Of a stretch of 13,532 nucleotides of DNA, positions 1 through 6,895 are shown piece by piece (the first letter of the stretch is position 1; each line of letters starts with the position of its first letter). A program made the translations under genes and the position numbers. Below the pieces are notes generated by a model. The model was not told the origin of the DNA. It was given only the letters and a program-made list of their open reading frames with translations, and did no database searches. The DNA is from an uncultured Clostridia bacterium. GTDB lineage: Bacteria; Bacillota_A; Clostridia; Oscillospirales; Oscillospiraceae. Location of the stretch: NCBI GenBank assembly GCA_946059285.1, contig CAMGMW010000013.1:1-13532 (forward strand), read 5' to 3'.

Positions 1-537
1 CCCCCGGTCCCGCCGGGGGAGTTTTCCAAATGGTATAGTTCCTGTGACTACGGTACGGTCAATCCCGCCTCCTTTGGTCTTTGGGGACTGCAAAACGGGC
101 GCTGGTACCGGGTGAAAGAATTCTATTTTGACTCCCGAAGGGAGATGCGGCAGATGACTGACGCGGAGTACGCCGACGCGCTGGGGCAACTGGCGGGAGG
201 ACGTCCCATCACCGCTGTCATCGTCGACCCGTCTGCCGCCAGCTTCATCGAGCTGTTGCATCGGCGGGGCTGGAACGTAAGACGGGCGGAAAATGACGTG
301 CTTTCGGGCATCCGCCATACCTCCGATCTGCTGAAAAGCGGTAAGCTGGTGCTGTGCGATACCTGTAAGGACTGTTTGCGTGAAATCGAACAATATGTTT
401 GGGACCTTCGCGCCGGAAAGGATGCAGTCAAAAAGGAGCACGACCACGCCATGGACGATATGCGCTACTTTGCCGCCACCGTCCTTGCAAAAAGTGAGGC
501 GCCGATTGCGGCAGTGTCTGTTCGCAGAATGCAGTGA
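1..537 (+). CDS. terL: Phage terminase large subunit, C-terminal part (5' end outside window)
   Basis: The reading frame is open from the first base, so only the C-terminal 178 residues are present. This part should be the RNase H-like nuclease domain that cuts concatemeric DNA during head filling. Candidate metal-binding acidic residues appear in the expected order: Asp16 in CDYGTVNP, Asp76 in VIVDPSA and Asp152/Asp153 in HAMDDMRYF. The stretch GLWGL...WYRVKEFYFDSR is typical of PBSX-family terminases. The GTG at 112 is internal and lacks a ribosome site, and the conserved first Asp lies upstream of it. The ATPase domain would be upstream of the window. Portal follows 53 bases later, the usual packaging gene order. 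The family call is firm; the exact subfamily is inferred. Confidence 0.9.
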   Translation, partial: PPVPPGEFSKWYSSCDYGTVNPASFGLWGLQNGRWYRVKEFYFDSRREMRQMTDAEYADALGQLAGGRPITAVIVDPSAASFIELLHRRGWNVRRAENDVLSGIRHTSDLLKSGKLVLCDTCKDCLREIEQYVWDLRAGKDAVKKEHDHAMDDMRYFAATVLAKSEAPIAAVSVRRMQ

Positions 538-544
538 CAAAAGT

Positions 545-572
545 GATTTAACGCTTCGGCGTTGATCAAATC
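545..572 (+). promoter_or_regulatory. Intercistronic hairpin with cUUCGg tetraloop
   Basis: Between terL and portal, AACGC (550-554) pairs with GCGTT (559-563) around a TTCG loop, giving the extra-stable C(UUCG)G tetraloop. GATTT (545-549) can extend the stem by pairing with AAATC (568-572) if GATC (564-567) is bulged. No T-run follows, so it is unlikely to be an intrinsic terminator. It could stabilise mRNA or act as a processing element between packaging and head genes. The role is inference. Confidence 0.5.
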
Positions 573-590
573 TGAGGAAAGGAGGAACCA

Positions 591-1736
591 ATGGTGAAGG
601 CAAAACGATCCAGACTTCCCACCGCCGCCGCGACGCAGCTGCGCGGAAGCACGGGACAGCCTTTCGGCGCAGTGAAGGCATATGCGCCGCTGGGCAGGGG
701 AGAGTATTCCCTCTATCAGTCCATGCGGGAGGCGTTGCCTGTTTTGGATGCCGCCATCGGAAAGTTGGTACGGCTGATCGGCGGCTTTCAGGCACAATGC
801 GCCGACGCGGAAACAACAAAACGGCTCAATGAATTCCTTCGTACGGTCCCCTGCGGCAGAGGTCAGCGGGGAATCTCCGGCTTTCTTGCCGCCTATACGG
901 ACAGTCTGCTGACCTATGGCAGAGCGATCGGTGAAATGGTGGTGGCAAACGGGCGGATCATGGCGGTCTGCTGGGGAGATGTGACTGCGATTGAAATTGA
1001 AGAGGGAGACAGCCCGCTGGAAACACATCTGTGCGCCTACGGCGACGACGGCTGCCTGCGTAGGCTGCCGTATCCGCATTTGCTGCTGTTTTCCACACTG
1101 AACCCTGAACCCGCCAATCCATACGGCGTGTCACTTTTGCGAAGCATGCCATTTCTGACGGACATTCTGCTAAAAATTTACCGCACCATCGGCGTGAACT
1201 GGGAACGCGCGGGAAATGTACGCTACGCGGTGGTGTGCAAGCCGTCGGGAGACAGCTTAGAGCGTGCCAGCGCTGCCGAGCGCGCAGATGTCATCGCGGC
1301 GGAATGGTCGGCGGCAATGCAGGACGCCAAGTCCGGCACCGTGCGGGATTTTGTGGCAGTGGGCGATGTTTCCATCAAGGTCATCGGCGCAGACGGGCAG
1401 ATTTTGGATTCCGAAGTACCGGTGCGACAGATCATGGAGCAGCTTGTTGCAAAAACCGGTCTGCCGCCCTTCCTGCTGGGGCTGAACTGGTCCAGCACGG
1501 AGCGCATGAGCCGCCAGCAGGCGGATATGTTGACCAGCGAGCTATGGGCGATTCGCCGCAGCATCGAGCCGGTGCTGGAGCGGGTATGCCGGCTGTGGCT
1601 GCGGTTAAACGGATGCAGCGAAAACCCACAGATCGTCTGGGATGACATCTGCCTGCAGGATTTGGTGGAGGAGGCACAGGCCGCCCTATATCGCGCACAG
1701 GCGGCAAGTATCACAAAAGAGGAGACGGTTCATTGA
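591..1736 (+). CDS. Phage portal protein
   Basis: A 381-residue protein with the features of tailed-phage portals, the dodecameric ring at the capsid vertex through which DNA is packaged and to which the tail binds. Supporting features are its position right after the terminase, its length, and the C-terminal stretch VPVRQIMEQLVAKTGLPPFLLGLNWSSTERMSRQQADMLTSELWAIRRSIEPVLERV. This matches the helical core and crown of SPP1/HK97-type portals, where a conserved 'GLPP.LLG' precedes a long helix. The N-terminal third has the expected helix with YSLYQSMREALPVLDAAIGKLVRLIGG. The start is ATG 591, six bases after an excellent AAAGGAGG site. Its TGA stop overlaps the TTG start of the next gene. It is intact, with no sign of decay. 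Confidence 0.85.
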   Translation: MVKAKRSRLPTAAATQLRGSTGQPFGAVKAYAPLGRGEYSLYQSMREALPVLDAAIGKLVRLIGGFQAQCADAETTKRLNEFLRTVPCGRGQRGISGFLAAYTDSLLTYGRAIGEMVVANGRIMAVCWGDVTAIEIEEGDSPLETHLCAYGDDGCLRRLPYPHLLLFSTLNPEPANPYGVSLLRSMPFLTDILLKIYRTIGVNWERAGNVRYAVVCKPSGDSLERASAAERADVIAAEWSAAMQDAKSGTVRDFVAVGDVSIKVIGADGQILDSEVPVRQIMEQLVAKTGLPPFLLGLNWSSTERMSRQQADMLTSELWAIRRSIEPVLERVCRLWLRLNGCSENPQIVWDDICLQDLVEEAQAALYRAQAASITKEETVH

Positions 1737-2641
1737 AAATCTGTAAGGAGGCGGCTGTGCTCACTGCCGGTACGCCGGACGAGGCACAGCTTGCAAAAAT
1801 CAATATCTACGCAAAATCACCGCTGCGGGCGGCGGATGTTTACTGCTTCTACGTCCGCCTGTGCGATGATGCTCCGGATCGGGACTATGAGCGCTTTGAC
1901 ACCGCCGCTCTGCCGGAGCTGGCGCGGCTGTTTTTGGGGAAAACCGGCATTTGCGACCATGAATGGTCTGCCGATCGCCAGATCGCACGCATCTTTGACA
2001 CAGAGCTGTGCACCGAGCAGGGGGTAACCTCCATTCGCGCCGGTGCATACATGCTGCGTTCAGAGAAAAACGCCGATCTGATCGCGGAAATCGAGGGCGG
2101 AATTAAAAAGGAGGTCTCCGTCGGCTGCGCAATGAAACAGGCCCGGTGCAGCATATGCGGTGAGGATTACGGGCAATGCGCCCACCGCAAGGGCGTTACC
2201 TATAACGGAACCTGCTGCCTTGCGGTGCTTTCGCAGCCCGTGGATGCCTATGAATTCTCCTTCGTCGCCGTTCCCGCGCAGCGGGAGGCCGGCGTACTGA
2301 AGGCAAAGAAGGGAGGGGCAGGCATGACATTGGAGGAATTGGTGAGCGAATCCGGCACTCCTGCGGCGCAGGCACGTTTTAAGTCTCTGTGCGCAGAGGC
2401 GGAATTCGGACGCGACTGCCGAAAAGCACTGGAGCAGGAGGTGGTTTCGCTGGGATTACTTTTGGAATTCGGCGCATCCGAAGAAATCCTGCGAAAAGCT
2501 GCCGCCGCGCTGACGGGCACGGAGCTGCGGGCATGGAAGCACGCCATGGAGCAGAAAAGCGCGGCGCTTTTCCCGCCGCAGACACAGCTTCCCGCCGGCG
2601 GCAGCGGGACAGACACACTCGAAGCCGCATACTTAATCTAA
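1733..2641 (+). CDS. Capsid maturation protease (HK97/S78-like) with C-terminal scaffold domain
   Basis: A 302-residue protein starting at TTG 1733, which overlaps the portal stop and sits about eight bases after GAGGAG. The N-terminal part (about residues 1-195) resembles phage prohead proteases. It has the candidate catalytic His76 in GICDHEWSADRQIARI, Ser129 in KEVSVGC and a family-like YEFSFVAVPAQ motif near 173-183. Such enzymes cleave scaffold and capsid delta domains during head maturation. A Cys cluster (Cys139, Cys142, Cys149, His151) follows the catalytic Ser and could bind a metal. After a Lys/Gly-rich linker (about 190-197) the remaining 105 residues look mainly helical and resemble a scaffold segment, with their own start signal at 2324. 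Gene position between portal and capsid supports the call. Protease identity rests on motifs only. Confidence 0.7.
   Translation: MKICKEAAVLTAGTPDEAQLAKINIYAKSPLRAADVYCFYVRLCDDAPDRDYERFDTAALPELARLFLGKTGICDHEWSADRQIARIFDTELCTEQGVTSIRAGAYMLRSEKNADLIAEIEGGIKKEVSVGCAMKQARCSICGEDYGQCAHRKGVTYNGTCCLAVLSQPVDAYEFSFVAVPAQREAGVLKAKKGGAGMTLEELVSESGTPAAQARFKSLCAEAEFGRDCRKALEQEVVSLGLLLEFGASEEILRKAAAALTGTELRAWKHAMEQKSAALFPPQTQLPAGGSGTDTLEAAYLI
2324..2641 (+). CDS. Putative nested scaffold protein (internal in-frame start)
   Basis: An in-frame ATG at 2324 inside the protease gene follows GGGAGGGG (2311-2318) at normal ribosome-site spacing. It would yield the last 105 residues alone, beginning MTLEELVSESG. 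This part is rich in Ala, Glu, Leu and Lys, predicted helical, and ends in a Pro/Gly-rich tail. Those are common properties of phage head scaffolds. Phage lambda makes Nu3 scaffold from an internal start inside protease gene C, so the arrangement has a precedent. The purine-rich stretch could be chance, because it also encodes a Lys-Gly-Gly linker. Expression is inferred. Confidence 0.45.
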   Translation: MTLEELVSESGTPAAQARFKSLCAEAEFGRDCRKALEQEVVSLGLLLEFGASEEILRKAAAALTGTELRAWKHAMEQKSAALFPPQTQLPAGGSGTDTLEAAYLI

Positions 2642-2659
2642 ATTACGGAGGTCAATTTT

Positions 2660-3001
2660 ATGGCAATTTCATTTCACTCCATTGGGGAGCAATGCGTAAC
2701 CTTTTATGCGGACAACACCGCGGTCAAGGGCGCTCCCTGCAAGCTTAGCGACAATGACACCGTCGGCGCCTGCAATAGCGGCGATAGCTTCTTCGGTGTG
2801 ATCACCGATGTCAAAAACGGACTGGCAACAGTGGTTTTCTCAGGTTTTGTGGAGCTGCCCTACAGCGGTATACCGCTTGTGGTCGGCAACATCGCGCTTG
2901 CCGCCGACGGGAATGGCGGCATCTGTGCAGATGAGGATGCAGACAGCCGTTTGGTCGTCAGCGTGGATTCCGTCAACAAGACTGCAGTTATAAAGCTGTA
3001 A
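2660..3001 (+). CDS. Small phage head protein, probable capsid decoration protein
   Basis: A 113-residue protein without obvious catalytic residues, lying between the protease and the major capsid protein, the slot usually used for a capsid decoration or stabilisation protein. The sequence is rich in beta-forming and Gly/Asp turns (for example GDSFFGVITDVKNGLATVVFSGFVELPYSG and GNIALAADGNGGI), as expected for a compact beta-barrel. ATG 2660 follows GGAGGT by about eight bases. The next gene begins 17 bases after its stop. The assignment is from gene order and general composition; I do not recognise a specific family. Confidence 0.5.
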   Translation: MAISFHSIGEQCVTFYADNTAVKGAPCKLSDNDTVGACNSGDSFFGVITDVKNGLATVVFSGFVELPYSGIPLVVGNIALAADGNGGICADEDADSRLVVSVDSVNKTAVIKL

Positions 3002-3018
3002 CAAGGGAGGACATTTGT

Positions 3019-4044
3019 ATGTTATTTGAAAATATCCGTCTGGAAAAGGGAATGTACCGCGAAAGCGGCAGAACTTTTACACAGGTTTTGGAGGCAATGG
3101 ATCCATCGGAGAACTATAAGGGAACTGCGCTGGAGAATACTGACGCCTTTCAGCGGCAGCTCAAACGGTTCGGCATCCGCGTTAAGGGAGCCGGCTCAGA
3201 CTCTGTGGAAAAATTCTTTTCCACCTTCGAATCCGCCGTTCTGTTTCCGGAATTCATTTCCCGCGTGATCCGTCAGGGCATGGAGGAGGCGAACATCCTG
3301 CCCGCGATTACCGCAACGGTGACAAACATCGACGCGATGGATTACCGCAGCATTTACTCCGTCCCGGAGGAGACGGACAAGACGCTTGCCGACGTCGGAG
3401 AAGGCGCGTCCATTCCGGCGACCGCCATTAAGACCAGAGAACACCTGATCGCGCTGCACAAGCGGGGCAGAATGCTGGTGGCATCGTATGAAGCCATGCG
3501 CTTCCAGAAGCTCGACCTGTTTTCCGTCATGCTCCGCCAGATCGGCGCACATATGCAGAAAATGCATCTGGATGACGCGGTGGAGGTCCTAACCAACGGT
3601 GACGGTAACAACAATGCCGCCACGGTCTATCAGATCGGCACCAGCCCCATCAGCGGCACCGCCGGCACGCTGACATATGATCAACTGGTGGAATTCTGGA
3701 GTTATTTTGATCCGTATGAGATGAACACCATGCTGGTCAGCCCTGCGACAATGGTTAAAATGCTCAAGCTGGAGGAGTTCCAGAATCCTCTGACGGGACT
3801 AAACTTCCAAGGGACAGGGAAATTCACCTCTCCGTTGGGCGCGCAGCTTCTGCGTACCGATGCCGTTGCCGATGGCACGCTCATCGCACTCGACCGCCGG
3901 TATGCACTGGAAATGGTGCGGGCGGGGGACGTCTGTGTGGAATATGACAAGCTGATCGACCGCCAGCTTGACCGCGCCGCCATCACGACGATTTCCGGCT
4001 TTGCCAAAATCTGCGATGATGCCGTAAAGGTGCTGGAAATCTAA
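3019..4044 (+). CDS. Phage major capsid protein
   Basis: A 341-residue protein fitting an HK97-fold major capsid protein in size, position and pattern. After an N-terminal segment of about 65 residues it has a region (FESAVLFPEFISRVIRQGMEEANILPAI...) like the N-arm and E-loop of Clostridia phage capsid proteins. A long middle helix (ALHKRGRMLVASYEAMRFQKLDLFSVMLRQIGAHMQKMHLDDAVEVL) is consistent with the spine helix of the P domain. The C-terminus (LLRTDAVADGTLIALDRRYALEMVRAGDVCVEYDKLIDRQLDRAAIT) matches the beta-rich P/A domains. ATG 3019 has GGGAGG nine bases upstream. Only two bases separate its stop from the next start, so the connector gene is probably translationally coupled. Confidence 0.85.
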   Translation: MLFENIRLEKGMYRESGRTFTQVLEAMDPSENYKGTALENTDAFQRQLKRFGIRVKGAGSDSVEKFFSTFESAVLFPEFISRVIRQGMEEANILPAITATVTNIDAMDYRSIYSVPEETDKTLADVGEGASIPATAIKTREHLIALHKRGRMLVASYEAMRFQKLDLFSVMLRQIGAHMQKMHLDDAVEVLTNGDGNNNAATVYQIGTSPISGTAGTLTYDQLVEFWSYFDPYEMNTMLVSPATMVKMLKLEEFQNPLTGLNFQGTGKFTSPLGAQLLRTDAVADGTLIALDRRYALEMVRAGDVCVEYDKLIDRQLDRAAITTISGFAKICDDAVKVLEI

Positions 4045-4046
4045 AC

Positions 4047-4394
4047 ATGGAGCTGCGGGATGACATTCTGAATGCGGCATTGTCTATTCTGGAGGAGGCG
4101 GGCTCGATGGAGCTTCTTCGCACGCTCTGCACCGCCGCCGAGAAGGAGGTCCTGTACCGCATCCGTGGCGCCGCTGCTCCGGAGGTGTGCAGGGACAGTC
4201 TGATCGCCGCCGGCGCACTGCTGGCAGTATGTGCCTATCGCAGTGCCTGCCGGGACGAGCTTGCCGCCTTTGATACAGGCAGCCTGTCCCTGACCTTTCA
4301 AAAACAGTCGGATACGCTGGCGCAGCTCGCCGAGCGCATTCTCGCTCCATGGTGCGGCGGAAACCGTTTTCAATTCCGCGGGGTGCGCGTATGA
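4047..4394 (+). CDS. Head-tail connector (adaptor-like) protein
   Basis: A 115-residue, mainly helical protein directly after the capsid gene, where phages encode the adaptor that docks under the portal (HK97 gp6 / SPP1 gp15 type). ATG 4047 begins two bases after the capsid stop without a strong ribosome site of its own, which suggests coupled translation. Its TGA overlaps the ATG of the next gene. The sequence MELRDDILNAALSILEEAGSMELLRTLCTAAEKEVLYRIR... shows amphipathic helices and no catalytic motif. The function is assigned from position, length and predicted fold only. Confidence 0.5.
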   Translation: MELRDDILNAALSILEEAGSMELLRTLCTAAEKEVLYRIRGAAAPEVCRDSLIAAGALLAVCAYRSACRDELAAFDTGSLSLTFQKQSDTLAQLAERILAPWCGGNRFQFRGVRV

Positions 4395-4723
4395 GACGCC
4401 TGATCCAAAAAATGTTCGCACAGTACGGCTGTGAGGTCCAGATCGTATTTCCGGACAGCATGACGGGGGTCCGGGCATTCTTTCAGCCTGTGACTTCCAA
4501 AAGCTGGCAGAATATGGAACGGATGCTCCCCGCAGGCGGAGAGATTCCCAGAGGACAATTCCTCTATATCGGTCCCGCCGGAATCGATGTGCTCGGGGCG
4601 GATTATCTGATTGTCGGTGAAAAGCACTTTGTTGTACGGCGGGCGGATACGATCCTGCTGCATGACGAGCCGCTGTATGTTTGGGGCCTGTGTGTGGAGG
4701 GGGGAAGAATATGCCGGATCTGA
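4391..4723 (+). CDS. Head completion / stopper-like protein
   Basis: A 110-residue protein. I chose ATG 4391, which forms a 4-base ATGA overlap with the upstream stop, over an in-frame ATG at 4349 lying inside the previous gene. The sequence is beta-rich (CEVQIVFPDSMTGVRAFFQPV, GQFLYIGPAGIDVLGADYLIVGEKHFVVRRADTILLHDEPLYVWGLC). This resembles small stopper or head-closure proteins that carry short beta-barrels binding below the adaptor. The pattern of a 'VxGxxYxV'-like strand pair is common in Firmicutes phages at this locus. It overlaps the start of the next gene by 13 bases. The role is inferred from gene order. Confidence 0.45.
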   Translation: MRRLIQKMFAQYGCEVQIVFPDSMTGVRAFFQPVTSKSWQNMERMLPAGGEIPRGQFLYIGPAGIDVLGADYLIVGEKHFVVRRADTILLHDEPLYVWGLCVEGGRICRI

Positions 4724-5178
4724 TCGAGCTTCTGCTGCATCAGCTGCGCGCTGCCGGTTTTTTCTGCGTTCGCTCCTTTGACAACAACCGCTTTCCCTTT
4801 CTCACGGAGCCGCTGGTGGCGGTGGGGCTGACCTCTGAAGAAAGTACCTGCGACACCGTTTCCCGCTACCTCGGTCAGGATATGTCCGGAGAGGAATGCT
4901 ACGGCGCAGCACTGCATGCGACCTTGCGTCTGGATGTGTATACATCGCTGAAGCAAAACGGCATCTGCTGTCAGCAAACGGCCGACCGTCTGCACCGGCT
5001 GCTGCTGGGAGGTCTGGAGGGCGTGGAATGCGGGACGGTCAGCGTCAGTGAGGTCCGGTTTGATCCGAAGACGGATTGCTTCCGATGTGCCCTGACAGCA
5101 CAACTCACTGCACCGATGAGAATCCGACCGGCACAGCACACCTTCCAACGATTTACCATCAAGGGGGATACCATATGA
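4711..5178 (+). CDS. Tail terminator / tail completion-like protein
   Basis: A 155-residue protein just upstream of the sheath gene, the usual place for the tail terminator (tail-to-head joining) protein. ATG 4711 was chosen because it follows a GGAGGGGGG stretch at 4697-4705. The upstream in-frame ATG at 4681 has no such signal and would overlap more of the previous gene. The first residues (MPDLIELLLHQLRAAGF) form an amphipathic helix, followed by alternating strands and helices (LVAVGLTSEES, ALHATLRLDVYTSLKQNGICC, VSVSEVRFDPKTDCFRCALTAQLTAP). That alternation fits the alpha/beta terminator fold. Its TGA overlaps the ATG of the sheath gene. The assignment rests on position and length. Confidence 0.5.
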   Translation: MPDLIELLLHQLRAAGFFCVRSFDNNRFPFLTEPLVAVGLTSEESTCDTVSRYLGQDMSGEECYGAALHATLRLDVYTSLKQNGICCQQTADRLHRLLLGGLEGVECGTVSVSEVRFDPKTDCFRCALTAQLTAPMRIRPAQHTFQRFTIKGDTI

Positions 5179-6185
5179 ATGAACTTTATCCGCGACCCGG
5201 CATCTACAGCCGTTATGGCGCGGTGTTTCATGGGATTGAAACATCCCATACCCTTGCGATTCTGGCGCAGGGAGAGGAAGGCGCCTCAGAACAGATCCGA
5301 CATCTGTCCTATTTCAACACCGACTACGGCGAGAACTCCTCTTTAACCAAACTGTTGGAGGTCGCCTTTGCCAGTGGACTTACCAGCATTTATGCCGTCC
5401 ATATCCCTTCCGATGACGCGGAGCTCTATATGAGCGCCGTTTCTGAGCTGCATGCTACTTACGGTGCGGACCTTTTTGTTTTCGGTACGCTTGACCGTGC
5501 GACGCAGAGAACACTGGCTGAGGCAATGGAGGCATACGAGGCGCTTGGATTTGTGGGCGCGGACAGCGGCGTCATTCAGGAGCTGCGGCAGCATGCCGCC
5601 GCGCTGAACTCCTCCCGAATGGTTCTGACTGCGCCTGCGGTTGCTTCCCTTGACGGATTGAGCAGCAGCGGAGTCTATGCCGCCGCCGCCCTTGCAGCAC
5701 AGATCTGCCTGATGGAGACACCGATGGCATCGCTGGAGGACCTCCCCTTGTTCGGATTGACCGCACCCGTGGTGACATTGGATGACAGCCAGGTCAATCT
5801 GCTCCTGCGTGCCGGCGTCACACCGGTACAGCCGGGAACCTCGGGTCCGGTCGTCCCCTACGCCGTGACAACCTGTATAGACGGCAGCATGGGCGCGGTG
5901 TTCGGCGATCTGCGGGTCACGTTGGTAAAGGACTGCCTGATGCGGACCATGCGGCAGTATCTGTCCGAGGCTTTTGCGCAGCATGAGATACTGACGCAAA
6001 GCGAGGTGCGCAGCAAGACGGAGTATATCCTTGAGCTGTTCCGCACGGAGGGCTATATCGATACCTACGGCGGACTTCTGGTCTATCCCGACGGGACGGA
6101 TTGCCGGCTGTGCCGCGTTGATTTCCGTTTCCGTGTCACTTCGCCCATGCAGAGCATCCTGCTGTCCGCACAGGTCGCGGTTTGA
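5175..6185 (+). CDS. Contractile tail sheath protein
   Basis: A 336-residue protein fitting a small tail sheath, which contracts around the tail tube to drive DNA injection. I chose ATG 5175 (ATGA overlap with the upstream stop, GGGGG a few bases before) over an in-frame ATG at 5076 inside the previous gene. Sheath-like marks are the N-terminal YPRPGIYSRYGAV, a central LSSSGVYAAAALAAQICLME, LLLRAGVTPVQP near 209-220 and the C-terminal FGDLRVTLVKDCLMRTMRQYLSEAF (about 243-267). The last is the helical part that links neighbouring subunits. It closes with a beta segment FRFRVTSPMQSILLSAQV. It is short compared with myophage sheaths of 400-500 residues, as in compact PBSX-like tails. No frameshift is visible. 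Confidence 0.8.
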   Translation: MNELYPRPGIYSRYGAVFHGIETSHTLAILAQGEEGASEQIRHLSYFNTDYGENSSLTKLLEVAFASGLTSIYAVHIPSDDAELYMSAVSELHATYGADLFVFGTLDRATQRTLAEAMEAYEALGFVGADSGVIQELRQHAAALNSSRMVLTAPAVASLDGLSSSGVYAAAALAAQICLMETPMASLEDLPLFGLTAPVVTLDDSQVNLLLRAGVTPVQPGTSGPVVPYAVTTCIDGSMGAVFGDLRVTLVKDCLMRTMRQYLSEAFAQHEILTQSEVRSKTEYILELFRTEGYIDTYGGLLVYPDGTDCRLCRVDFRFRVTSPMQSILLSAQVAV

Positions 6186-6194
6186 GGCGGCAAT

Positions 6195-6545
6195 ATGAGT
6201 AAAGATATCCGTATTGAGATGAACGGCGTGCGGTTGGCTGCGGCGGAGGGGTACCGGATTTGTACCGAGGTCGGAAGCACAACCGTTCACGCCTGTGGGC
6301 AGACAGCGCCGGTCGCTGTTCTGCGGGACCCTCCAAAATACACAGTCACACTGCGCCGCCTGCGGCTGCGGGAGGAAGTTACGCTCCCGCAGGAGGAATT
6401 CACGATGACGATCCGCCGACCGGGAGGCAGCCTGTGCTTTACAGGCTGCCTTTGGACGACTGCGCGGGAAGAAGCGGAAGCAGACGGCAGACTCTGGGAG
6501 GAAATCACACTGACTGCCGCCTCCTGTACGCAGGAAGCACAATAA
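6195..6545 (+). CDS. Putative tail tube protein
   Basis: A 116-residue protein directly after the sheath, where contractile-tail clusters usually encode the tube subunit. It is strongly beta-rich (MSKDIRIEMNGVRLAAAEGYRICTEVGSTTV, YTVTLRRLRLREEVTL, EFTMTIRRPGGSLCFTGCLWTT, WEEITLTAAS). The pattern of four to six strands with a Gly-Gly turn fits a small tube barrel. ATG 6195 follows GAGGCGG, and the sheath stop lies nine bases upstream. It is shorter than most tube proteins (about 140-170), so another small tail protein is possible. If it is not the tube, the window has no tube gene. Confidence 0.5.
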   Translation: MSKDIRIEMNGVRLAAAEGYRICTEVGSTTVHACGQTAPVAVLRDPPKYTVTLRRLRLREEVTLPQEEFTMTIRRPGGSLCFTGCLWTTAREEAEADGRLWEEITLTAASCTQEAQ

Positions 6546-6556
6546 GGAGCGCATTT

Positions 6557-6895
6557 ATGCAATTCAAAAGCTTTATCTGGCCAAACGAACCAACATCCTT
6601 TTCCATTCAGGAGAAGAAGAATACGGCGGTGCACACCTTCCTGAACGGTACATGGGAGGTGGAGCTGATCGGCAGGACACCCCGTGTTTTTACCGGAGAA
6701 GGGGTATTTTTCGGGGAATCCGCCTACGATACCTTTGAACGCCTGCGAGGGGTGTTTCAAAGCGACGGTGCGGGTACATTGAGCCATCCCCAGTGGGGAA
6801 ACGTCAATGCCTGCTTTACGGAGCTGGAGATGACGCAGCCGCCGCGGGATCATTATGTTCAGTATCGTTTCACATTTTTGGAGGCGGGCCAATGA
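6557..6895 (+). CDS. Small tail/baseplate protein (gpN/LysM-hub-like N-terminal domain)
   Basis: A 112-residue protein starting at ATG 6557 after AAGGAGC. An earlier in-frame GUG/AUG extension would run through the tube gene and is not supported. The opening FKSFIWPNEPTSFSIQEKK and the later FTGEGVFFGESAYDTFERLRGVFQSDGAGTLSHPQWG...YVQYRFTFLE are reminiscent of the N-terminal domain of tail/baseplate proteins of the Mu gpN (DNA circulation) and XkdP type. In XkdP this domain precedes a LysM domain; no LysM domain is present here. In related phages the tape-measure gene normally lies before this gene, but here only an 11-base gap separates it from the tube gene. Its stop overlaps the next start. 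Family resemblance is from memory of the pattern, so moderate to low certainty. Confidence 0.45.
   Translation: MQFKSFIWPNEPTSFSIQEKKNTAVHTFLNGTWEVELIGRTPRVFTGEGVFFGESAYDTFERLRGVFQSDGAGTLSHPQWGNVNACFTELEMTQPPRDHYVQYRFTFLEAGQ

Noticed and set aside
112..537. Separate 141-residue gene starting at GTG 112
   Set aside because: The frame is open to base 1, encodes the conserved terminase nuclease start (CDYGTVNP) upstream, and no ribosome site precedes the GTG.
465..1079. 204-residue open frame on the minus strand
   Set aside because: It is antisense to terminase and portal, with no recognisable domain or start signal.
5343..6554. 403-residue open frame on the minus strand
   Set aside because: It runs antisense through sheath and tube genes, has low-complexity His/Gln/Arg composition, and lacks a ribosome site; it is a shadow of GC-rich coding.
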